From Carex sylvatica (Eukaryota; Streptophyta; Magnoliopsida; Poales; Cyperaceae), in contig CAXKVR010000507.1 in the NCBI GenBank assembly GCA_964058845.1, forward strand, positions 1-25,524: a stretch of DNA of 25,524 bases, read 5' to 3'. This document shows, one piece after another, positions 10,801 to 18,871 of this stretch. Under the pieces are notes generated by a model. It was not told the origin of the DNA and did no database searches. It saw only the letters and a program-made list of their open reading frames with translations. A program made the position numbers and the translations under genes. Position 1 is the stretch's first letter, and each line of letters opens with the position of its first letter.

Positions 10801-12178
10801 CTTGGCGTCGTCAGAAGCCCAGGTTTTGCCGATGGTGGTCATGACAACACCAGCCATGCAAACCAAGACAGACAAAATCTTTGCCACATTCAACGAATCT
10901 TGCCCCAAAAGCACCCCGAAAAATAGTGTAAATAATCCTGAGGTCGAAGACAACACGGTTGTGCTTGCCACACTCGTCCTTGCCAGTGCCGCATTTGACA
11001 AGTACTACCCCCATGTAAAATAGAAAGAAAAAGAAGACGATTCTTAGTGGTTGTACACTAGCAGATTTAATTTCGATGAAAGAAATCTATCTATAAGTAG
11101 CATCAGGTGTGTCAGTTAATATCACGATCATACCAGTGAATCAGGAATTAGCACTAGTCACTTGGTTTTTGCCTGGTACCAGTGATCCCTACCTTCAACT
11201 ATGAAATGTGAATTATAAAGGTAGGTCTTGCTACATGAATAATACTGGCAGTGGTGAAGGTGAGTTTGGTATAATATTTCGTTTAAAGTTAGGAAACCAT
11301 TGTTGATCTAAAATCATTACGATCATACCAGTGAATCAGAAATTAGCACCAGTCACTTGGTACCTGTATGGTACCAGTGGGCCCACAAAAGGTACCTTTT
11401 ACTGTGAAATGTGAATTATAAAGGTAGGTCTAACCTCAGTAACAAACCAAATAGGTGCAAGATAAAATCCATATTTCACAATTTCCATAGTAGGAACCGC
11501 CGTCAATTTCTCCTTGGAAAATTCAATGCTTGTTGTATATGTAATTAGAGCAACCGACTCTTCATCTGTCTTTGAAGAAATATCAACACCGCTATCTTTT
11601 CTACTTAAAGAGCTTAGAGACTCCATTTCTAGTATGACCTTTTGAGCAGGTTTGGTGATAATCTCAGAAATCCCATCAGTACTTTTCATTTGCTTTTTCA
11701 TTAAGTTATTGCAAATCCAATCCTTGAGTAATGACAAGGGAAGATATATAATCATAAGCGAAGCACCTAGGTATGTAACAGCAAATGGCTGTTTATAATC
11801 TGTGAATATTCCCTGAAAATAAGAAAATTAAACAAAAATACACAATCAAGAACCAAATTTATTGTGCACTAAGAGTTACTATAATTATATTTATTTTATT
11901 TTCACACAGATCGGTACCACATAATATAACTACCAGTACCAGTACTTCATTTGGTAACACAATAAACAACTGGTAATTAGCCTGGAAATTGTTTCAGTTT
12001 GTGTAGGCAGCTCTGTAAACACTGATACCAAATCAAGCAAACAAATTTGTAAATCTATATATACAAAAATCAAATTTCAGAAAAGAAATCTAACCTGAGT
12101 AACCTCAGCAGAGGTGACCCAAATCACAACAACTGTGCCAATTAGAAATAACCCAGCTTTATATTTCCAACTCATCAT
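7814..12178 (-). CDS. SLC35F5-like EamA/DMT-superfamily transporter, eight exons
   Basis: Multi-pass membrane protein of the drug/metabolite transporter superfamily, related to Arabidopsis At4g32140/At3g07080 and yeast YML018C. The substrate is unknown. Exons: 12178-12095, 11812-11435, 11004-10787, 10333-10263, 10104-10003, 9600-9483, 8753-8618 and 7876-7814, giving 389 aa. Every junction is GT..AG and keeps phase. It opens MMSWKYKAGL, and both ATGs are in frame with a stop just upstream. TM1 is at about residues 8-25 and TM2 at about 37-57, followed by a hydrophilic Ser/Lys-rich loop (about 60-135). Then come the conserved APIWFVTEYLSNAALARTS (exon 2/3 junction), SSTSGLFTLFFG, GERTLVGDLFGLLSA, KKFAGEEGERVDVQKLFGY, ALWWLVWPLTALG, FTIPHSAK, SVLSDYFWA, TIPLAMVADM and YSAVYILGSAQVFAGFVLAN. 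About ten membrane segments fit the family. Introns 3, 6 and 7 carry transposon debris and intron 2 a duplication. All splice sites look intact, so the gene appears functional. Confidence 0.92.
8298..8592. mobile_element. Foldback MITE in transporter intron 7, left end missing
   Basis: The right terminus CGCTATGCATAGTACCATAG plus CCTCACTC is intact. The core words AGATAGGTAGAAAATCA and ATGGAGATCATGTTGAACGG mark the GAGTGAGGCTATGG family. The left arm begins only at the internal word CCGTTCAATGTGATTTCCAT, so the outer left terminus has been lost. It lies within the 741-nt intron 7877-8617, ending 26 nt before the exon 7 donor. Confidence 0.75.
8855..9389. mobile_element. TACCC-rich insertion in transporter intron 6, possibly hAT
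   Basis: This part of the 729-nt intron 8754-9482 contains repeated TACCCGTACC/GGGTA words at both ends. It also has AGATAAAAGGGTG near 8935 and GGATAAAAGGGTGCCATTGA ending ACACCCTAG at about 9389. Subterminal GGGTA repeats and a CTAGGGTGTCAATGG terminus are typical of Ac-like hAT elements. I could not find the opposite end or an 8-bp duplication. It may be nested or truncated, so the boundaries are approximate. Confidence 0.4.
10511..10694. mobile_element. Half of a foldback MITE in transporter intron 3
   Basis: It starts with the intact left terminus GAGTGAGGCTATGGTACTAT, followed by GCATAGCGC and the family core (ACATGATTTTCATATGAAAT, TTTAGATAGGTAGAAAATCA). The sequence then leaves the family completely. 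No right arm is present before the exon 3 donor at 10786, so the copy is an isolated half-element. Confidence 0.8.
11125..11430. repeat. Duplicated segment inside transporter intron 2
   Basis: The segment 11125-11227 is repeated at 11320-11430. Both copies run from CGATCATACCAGTGAATCAG through TTAGCACNAGTCACTTGG and TGGTACCAGTG to GAAATGTGAATTATAAAGG plus TAGGTC. Copy 2 abuts the exon 2 donor (GT at 11434-11433). The duplication therefore reproduces donor-proximal intron sequence without a second GTTAGA donor. The copies differ by substitutions and by an 8-nt length difference. Confidence 0.9.
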
Positions 12179-13313
12179 CTCCTGTTTTATCTCCAATTAG
12201 AACCAAATTCAAATGCAATTTCTCCCAGGCCAAATCAAAAGTTCGATTCTTCAGCCATCCCTGATCTCATAACGGGCTTCTTATCTAAAATCAAATCCGA
12301 TAGAAATGTGTGTTGTCTTTTCCAATGGCGTTACTGTTCAGCTTGTGTACTAAGAGGGAAAAACGCGTGAGAGAGAGAAGGGAAAAAAATGGCGGTTAAT
12401 GGATCTAAAAGTTATGATTTCGTTAGTGTTTAGACACCCAAAAAAGCAATGGTGAGAGGAACTTAAATCACATAAAGTAACTCAAATTGTTTTTGATCAA
12501 CACCGTTAGATCTGTTTCCGCACGAATATTAAAGGATCTACTTTCTGATCGTACGGTCTAAATGTAAACACAAATTTTAAGTTACTTCAGAGGATCCACA
12601 CTCATGGCAAAAGTACCGAAAAATGAAATTATAAATGAAATACAAATTGAAAGGGTTCCCAGAACAAGGTGTAAAGATAGATGCATCGTGTATTGACTGG
12701 TGGGACCACGTGAGTAAGAAAAGGTGTATGAAGACCAGGTGTATGTTTTGACAAAGGTGCAATACACAATATAAATGAAATACAAGTCGAAAGCGTTCCC
12801 AGAACAAGGTGTAAAGCTAGATGCACCATGTATCGACTGGTGGGGCTCACTGTCATCATTATGGTGTATGAAGACCAGGTGTATATCGTGGTATAAGATG
12901 CACAACGGTGGTTGAGTTTTGTCAGAAATGCAGGCGTACGGTCACTATCCCATATATTCGGCATGCCGCACCATACGAGTATTTCTATACGGGTACCCAA
13001 AATTGTACCCCAAATCGACAATTCCCAATTCCAGTCCTCTTCGAGATGGTTTGTTTAGGAAATTTGGATCAGGATGTGAATTTGCACGAATTTTAAAGTA
13101 AACTTTCCTATATTATATATGACTGCGGAGTAGGTTCAATGGGCACGGACCTATTTTAGGTTTGACGGGTTTCAGAACTGTTCGACCCTCTTTAAAATAT
13201 GTAGCCTCAGCTTTAATATTCGTGCAGAATCATTCCTTCTCCAGCGGTATTGTAAGAGATATTTACTCTTATTATGTCAAACTTTTTTATATGTAGTATT
13301 TTAAAAATAACAA
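12179..13313. other. Intergenic region upstream of the transporter
   Basis: This holds the transporter 5' leader and promoter side. Minus-strand GA/CT-rich leader sequence is visible at 12365-12390. A probable MITE remnant lies at about 12460-12596: AGTAACTCAAATTG near one end is mirrored by TTAAGTTACTTCAGAGGATCC near the other, and GCACGAATATTAAAGG is shared with the element at 21587-21791. The 140-bp duplication at 12631-12910 is listed separately. Overlapping minus-strand frames at 12577-13021 translate this repeat and show no protein family. Confidence 0.5.
12631..12910. repeat. 140-bp tandem duplication
   Basis: Two diverged copies begin at 12631 and 12771 with ATAAATGAAATACAA. They share CGTTCCCAGAACAAGGTGTA (one mismatch), CGACTGGTGGG and GGTGTATGAAGACCAGGTGT. 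The duplication creates parallel open frames on the minus strand with repeated peptides such as FTPCSGN, explaining those spurious frames. Confidence 0.9.
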
Positions 13314-13322
13314 TTTGAAAAA

Positions 13323-13729
13323 GAGAGGGTTCAAATGCACTCAAATTTTTGTGCACTCAAATACTCTCTATTTTTCAAAAAAAAATTCTTCGTTTTCAAA
13401 GTCCGAATAGTCAATCCGAACCGTTAGATGCGATCTATATATTAATATGTGCTTGGAGACCAAATTTTATATTTTTTGAAATTGTTTTACTATTTATTAA
13501 ACCACTTTGAAAATCGCTGATCCAATGGTCCAGAAAATGTAAAATCAGCGATTTTCAAAGTGGTTTAATAAATAGTAAAAAAAAATTTAAAAATATAAAA
13601 TTTGGTCTCCAAGCACATCTTAATATATAGATCGCATCTAACGGTTCAGATTGACTATTTGAACTTTGAAAACGGAGAAAAAAAATTTGAAAGATAGGGT
13701 GCACAAAAATTTAGGTGTATTTAAACCTC
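13323..13729. mobile_element. Foldback MITE, copy 3, with perfect 9-bp target duplication
   Basis: A 407-bp element from GAGAGGGTTCAAATGCACT to AGGTGTATTTAAACCTC, with inverted arms running nearly to the centre. The centre itself is a long perfect palindrome around GATTTTCAAAGTGGTTTAAT. The flanks are TTTGAAAAA (13314-13322) and TTTGAAAAA (13730-13738). A 9-bp duplication places this family in the Mutator superfamily. Non-coding. Confidence 0.9.
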
Positions 13730-13738
13730 TTTGAAAAA

Positions 13739-14707
13739 ATATCATGAAATCTCAAATTAGAATAAATATAGAGTGAGGTTGTCGGGGGATAAATGCAAAC
13801 TGAGACTTTATAATACTTCATTTTGATTTAAAAAATGACAATTTTTTTTTTTCATTTTGAACGGCTAATAATGACAATTGACAAATAATACTGCCGACCA
13901 TTATATAACGACTAAAAATAACAAATAGTAATTTATTCAATTACAACAATAAATAATACGTAATTTCTTAAAAAAAATTAAAATAGATAACATTTAAAAA
14001 AGATCACTCAAGAGTAAAATGCAAGCTGGAGATAAAACGTAGGTTCAAATTAGGTATTTGAGATTTTAAGAAACCATGCTACTTTTGAATTAATTATTTT
14101 TAAAATGCTACGAATTAAAAAATCGGTTTGTTACTTGCGCACTAAATTTATTATAAGTACATCTTTGGGGTTTTGATTGATAGCACCAAGTAACTGCACA
14201 TATTTTAATAAATCGAACTACTAAATTTATTGAAGAAAATCCATAAATAGAAAGACGGAGATTAATGGCAGCGAATCAAATCTTTAAGAAATAAATAATA
14301 GTAATGATCCAAATCAGATGTCAGTTTAATTATAAATTTTGCAACCAACCAAATTCTGTTTTTGTTCCCCTCTCTCTCTCTCTCTCTCTCAATTTATGAT
14401 GTTGATGTAATTTCGTTACCAACCAAATTCTTTTATTCTCTATATAAAATTTGGGTATTTGAGAACTGAATAATTGGAGATGTTTTGATCAAAATGAGCT
14501 GTCAAAGATTAGTACACCTAACTAAATTTAGGGCTTAAATCGGCAAACTTAAATGTCAATTAAAGAATCTCATAGATTGTTAGGAAAAAAAAAAATAGTC
14601 AAAATGGTAAGGAAGAACAAAAATAAATGCTCACAGATTCAAATTAGTGGATTATTTCTTTTCATTCATTAATATTTTATATGTTTGTGGATTCCACTTA
14701 GTAATAG
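13739..14707. other. Intergenic AT-rich DNA
   Basis: No gene, RNA or repeat family can be supported except a CT microsatellite at 14370-14390. The words ACCAACCAAATTCT occur on both sides of that microsatellite (near 14343 and 14420), a small direct duplication. Confidence 0.5.
14370..14390. repeat. (CT)n microsatellite
   Basis: About ten CT units followed by AATTTATGATG. It resembles the CT run near 1.4 kb in unit and in its AATTT flank. Confidence 0.9.
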
Positions 14708-15087
14708 GAATGAGGCTATGATGCTTTGCATTGTGCACAACGGTTCGTGCATGAATCTATATATTTGTTTTAAAGTTTAAATAGTTTGTTCTTGTTTTAA
14801 AGTTTAAATAGTTTGTTTAAACGGCTCAACATGATATTTATATAAAAATATAAATTATGATTAAATTTTATTTTTTAGAATTTACTTTTTATTTTTTAGA
14901 TAGTTAAAAAATCACTGGTTTTTTACAAAATATTAAAAAATATATATATATAAAATTTGATTTGAAACTATATTTTATATATGAAGATTATGTTGAGCGG
15001 TTTAGACAATTATTTAAATTTTAAAAATGAAAATATAAGTTCATAGCGTGGACTATATAATAATATACATATTATCATGCCTCAATT
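14708..15087. mobile_element. Diverged foldback MITE, GAGTGAGGCTATGG family
   Basis: It starts GAATGAGGCTATGATGCTTT and ends ATCATGCCTCAATT. Internal words CGGCTCAACATGATATTTAT and ATGAAGATTATGTTGAGCGG are inverted partners, as in the other copies. It contains a 26-bp direct duplication (TTGTTTTAAAGTTTAAATAG at about 14767 and again at about 14793). It is the most decayed copy, with no clear target duplication. Confidence 0.7.
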
Positions 15088-15825
15088 GTTTTTTTTTTCC
15101 ATTCATTAACATTTTTCTGATTAGTAATATAGCAACAGAGGAAGCTAAAGGAAGAGAACTTGAAAAAGTGGAATTCATATCATCTAAGGTAATACAACAT
15201 ATCTGTTTAGATCCGAACCGTTTGATCAGATATACACGACTATTAAAGAAACTCGTGCATTCCACCTCGGATTGAATTGTCCTCTCTACTTTGAACCTTC
15301 CTCTTTTAGCTTTCTCTGCTCTTCACTATCTCTTTCAGCATTTTTTTTTCCTTGAGTTAATTTGATAGCATAGAGGACACTAGTATATATTCCCTTGTAA
15401 ATAAATATTAATAAAAAAACTACAAACAAATGCATAAAAGTTTTTTAAAAAAAACCTAAACCAGTATTTTCCTCCTATCTTCATTCTCTTAGGAATTGGG
15501 GAGGGAGCGATCCGATCAACATCGTCCGATACCAATCGGAGCCGTTCGATTGGTACATCATGATTCATGGGGCTATAAAATTTATGCATATCAAGTGCAC
15601 ACAAATTTTTAAAACATCAAAATTTCTCATTTTGTTTTATCTTTTACCAACATCAAAACATCTATATATCTGTCAAATGTCAATCATATAAAATTTGTCC
15701 AGATCAAGTGCACACATCAAAATTTCTCATTTTGTTTTATCTTTTACTAACATCAAAATATCTCATTTTGTTTTATCTTTTACTAACATCAAAATATCTA
15801 TGTCAAATGTCAATCATACAAAGCA
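15088..15825. other. Intergenic region with short direct repeats
   Basis: No gene is supported. Short plus and minus frames at 15048-15275 and 15380-15604 have no family resemblance. The 15616-15790 repeat cluster is listed separately. Near 15525-15570 the words CGATACCAATCGGAGCCGTT and CGATTGGTAC suggest an old MITE fragment without definable ends. Confidence 0.5.
15616..15790. repeat. Short direct repeats (TCTCATTTTGTTTTATCTTT)
   Basis: The word TCTCATTTTGTTTTATCTTT followed by TAC(C/T)AACATCAAAA occurs three times (about 15625, 15723 and 15760). The last two form an immediate tandem of about 37 bp. ATCAAGTGCACACA and TGTCAAATGTCAATCAT are also duplicated, indicating an earlier segmental duplication of about 100 bp. 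Confidence 0.85.
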
Positions 15826-16611
15826 GCCTAAACTAGTGATTTGTTAACGAGTACGGGCCGGGCGGTCCTAGTATACCCGGGGTCGGGCACGAGTACAGGT
15901 CAGGTATGGGTATCACGGGTATACGGGTACCACGGACCGAGTATCACGGGTATTTTTTTAAAATCTGTACCTTGCCCGTCTTATATCCGTGCCCGTGGTA
16001 CCCTTGACGGGCAGGGCGGTCCGGTCCGGTTTTTTTTTTTTTCCTCTGTTTTTTTCTGTTATTTTTTCTGTTATTTTTTTACGGTGTTGTACGAATATCA
16101 TTACGTGTTTATAATTCGACTTTTAAAATCAGAATAGTTCAATATCAAATAGTGTATATAAATAAATAAAATTTGTAACTTATATATAAAAATTATTCAT
16201 GCGAAAATTTATATATTTATTCGACTAAATACAAATGTATTTATTTATTTCTTTACACGAGTCATTTTATTTTATTTTCAAATTCTCATTCTAATTATAT
16301 AGTTTCATAATTTATTTATATCTATAATATATTTTCTAAATGTTCATTTATTTTTAGTAGGTTAAATAAAATATAAATAAAAAATATAATTAAATCAGAA
16401 ACTTTAAATAAATAAAATAAAATAAAATTTGGTGGATAATTTGGTATTGGCGCGTCAAAAATATCGGCCGACAGTCTCGCGATATCATCTTGCACGGAAT
16501 CACGATGAGATGATATTTTTTAAACATATTCAAAAAAATAAATGTAAATTACTTGACATATTAAAAAATATATGTAACCTACTTATTTAACCTATTCAAA
16601 ATAATTCTAAC

Positions 16612-17182
16612 ATACATTTGAAAAATAAAAAACAGAAATATAAAAACAGAATTAAAAAACACAGAATTTAAAAAACAGAAATTAAAAAACAAAATTAAAA
16701 AAATAGAAATTAAAAAACAGAAATAAAAAAACATAATGAAACAAACAGAAATTAAAAAACAGAAATGTAAAAACAGAATTAAAAAAATAGAAATTAAAAA
16801 ACAGAAATTAAAAAATAGAATTAAAAAAACAGAAATTAAAAAACAGAAATGTAAAAACAGAATTAAAAAAAAATAGAATTTAAAAAACAGAAATTAAAAA
16901 ACAGAATTAAAAAAAACAGAAATTAAAAACATATATTAAAAAACAGAATTAAAAAAACAGAAATTAAAAAACAGAAATTAAGAAACAGAATTAAAAAAAC
17001 AGAAATTAAAAAACAGAAATGTAAAAACAGAATTAAAAAAATAAAATTTAAAAAACAGAAAATAAAAAACAGAATTAAAAAAAACAAAAATTAAAAAACA
17101 GAAATTAAAAAACAGAATTAAAAACACAGAAATTAAAAAATAAAAATTTAAAAACAGAATTAAAAAAACAGATATTAAAAAA
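16612..17182. repeat. A-rich minisatellite (AAAAACAGAAATTA units) in the hAT core
   Basis: About 570 bp built almost wholly from units of roughly 12-17 bp of the form AATTAAAAAACAGA, with A-run length and single-base variants (AAATAGAAATT, AAATGTAAAAACAGA). A higher-order pattern of alternating ACAGAAATTA and ACAGAATTA units is visible. The strand is extremely asymmetric, with nearly all pyrimidines being T in ATT or C in ACA. It lies entirely inside the hAT element. Confidence 0.95.
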
Positions 17183-17183
17183 C

Positions 17184-17660
17184 AATTACTTCACATATTC
17201 AAATCTATAAAACTAACCAATTTTTGTAACCTATTAAAAATAAAATATAACATATTCAAAACAAATCTAATTACTTCACATATTCAAATCTATAAAACTA
17301 ACCAATTTTTTTAACCTATTAAAAATAAATCTAACAATTTGAAAAATAAAATCTAACATATTCAAAACAAATATAATTACTTCACATATTCAAATCTATA
17401 AAACTAACCAAATTTTTTCACATATTAAAAATAAATCTAACAATTTGAAAAATAAAATCTAACATATTCAAAACAAATATAATTACTTCACATATTCAAA
17501 TCTAACATAAACTAAATAAATCTAACATATTCAATAAATCTAACAAATCTAACATAAATAAATCTAACAAATCTAATTACTTAATAAATTTAACAAATCT
17601 AATTACTTAATATTCAATAAATCTAGCATAAACTAAATGTACTCTACAAAAATAAATTAA
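17184..17660. repeat. Longer-period AT-rich repeats in the hAT element
   Basis: The word ATTACTTCACATATTCAAAT recurs at about 17185, 17270, 17370 and 17484, usually followed by CTATAAAACTAACCAA and TAAAAATAAATCTAACA. The spacing grows from about 85 to about 115 bp. From 17500 the pattern shortens to TCTAACA words. Confidence 0.85.
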
Positions 17661-18285
17661 TCTAACATGAAATAAATATTACCTTTAAATCTCGCGAAAA
17701 AATATTGCGAGAAGTGTCGAACTTCGTAATTTTGATATCTTCGTAATTCCGTTTGCGAATTTGTAAAATGAATTAAATTTACAACTATATTTTTTTTAAA
17801 CAATAAATTAAAAAATTGAGAATAATAAGATTGAGAGATTGAGAAATAAGAGAATGAGAGTGAATTTTTTGAGAGGAAGAGGGAGTATTTAAAGAAAATA
17901 TTGGAGAGAATAAAATTTGAAAAAAAAAAAAACCCGATGGCCTGGGTGGGTCCAGGTTTGATTAGACCGGTTCAGGCCCGGTTGAACCGGCGAGAATTCA
18001 AAATTTAAAAAAAATTTGAATTTTTTTGAAAAAGTGAAACGAGTACGGGTATGGGTATAGGATACGGGTATAGGGTACAGGTACGAGTACGATCGGACGT
18101 AATTCGGAATGGGTATGCCCGGATATTGAACCAAATAACCGTACCCTACCCGTTTTATGCCCCTACCCGTGTACCCGTTTACCCGACCTATACCCGGGCT
18201 CGAACATTGGTACCCCGAGTAGCGGGCATGGGCGAGTCGGGTACAGGCGGCCCGGGTCAAATTTTTGCAACCCACTAGCCTAAAC

Positions 18286-18871
18286 TGGACACATAAACAG
18301 TTAAGACTGGACATTTTGAACTGGAACTGTACAAATGATTGTACCAAATAAAATACTTTTGGTCATGGTTCGTACCAGCACTCATCAATGTGACTGGTAC
18401 ATTAAAAAGACACCAAAATGGAGGCTCCACATGAGAATCTAAGTACAAAATAACGATGCTTGACAAGTGACAAAGGCAACAAAGACTTTGCTTTGTTTTT
18501 TTTTTTTCCTTTGAGAAACTTCCTTTTGCATCTCTACAAATAGGGTCTTAAAAACATGTCGCATTGACGCGTTGTGTCGTGTCAATTCAACTAAACTAAC
18601 ATTAGTAAATAATATTCAGTTAACAAGGTATGATGCAATGTTTTTCAGTGTATAAATACAGTTCAGAATAATAACATCTCATGATATAAAATATAAATAA
18701 TTTCAGTACAACAAAAGACTATTGTCATTTTTTCCCAAAGGAACACAGTTCAAAAAATTCAGGTTCCCTCTCATCCCCATATCAAAACTGAAATAATGAT
18801 ATTGATCAGCAAAATTTAACCCCAGTTAGCAACTTCCAACTAAAAACCAAACCCACAAGAAAAAAAAAATG
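18286..18871. other. UBP22 downstream region
   Basis: Sequence between the UBP22 stop and the hAT element. It should contain the UBP22 3' untranslated region and terminator, but no specific polyadenylation signal could be singled out in this A/T-rich DNA. It contains GTACCAGC and ACTGGTAC words near 18375-18400, related to the GGTACCAGT motif seen elsewhere in the window. Confidence 0.5.

Larger units (their letters stand above)
15834..18277. mobile_element. Non-autonomous hAT element, 2,444 bp
   Basis: A complete element with a perfect 8-bp target duplication, GCCTAAAC (15826-15833 and 18278-18285). It starts TAGTGATTTGTTAACGAGTA and ends with the reverse complement of TAGTGGGTTGCAAAAATTTG. 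Imperfect short inverted ends plus an 8-bp duplication define hAT. About 200 bp at each end is packed with GGGTA/TACCCG and GGGCCGGGCGG words in both orientations, the usual subterminal transposase-binding pattern of Ac-like elements. The core is A-rich minisatellite with no transposase (no hATC dimerisation domain, no long frame). The 152-aa minus frame at 17889-18347 is Tyr/Gly/Pro-rich only because it translates TACCCG repeats. Its right end is about 590 nt downstream of the UBP22 stop codon. Confidence 0.92.

Noticed and set aside
10769..11023. Plus-strand and second minus-strand frames over transporter exon 3
   Set aside because: Shadows of the real exon 11004-10787, whose frame reads YLSNAALARTS and GLFTLFFG.
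12577..13021. Three overlapping minus-strand open frames with repeated FTPCSGN-type peptides
   Set aside because: They translate the 140-bp tandem duplication in different frames, show no protein family, and have no splice or start context favouring one.
15841..16137. 98-aa plus-strand frame in the hAT left end
   Set aside because: Again a translation of GGGTA-type subterminal repeats followed by a T-run; no family resemblance.
17889..18347. 152-aa minus-strand frame rich in Tyr, Gly and Pro
   Set aside because: It crosses the right end of the hAT element and its composition comes from TACCCG/GGGTA subterminal repeats.
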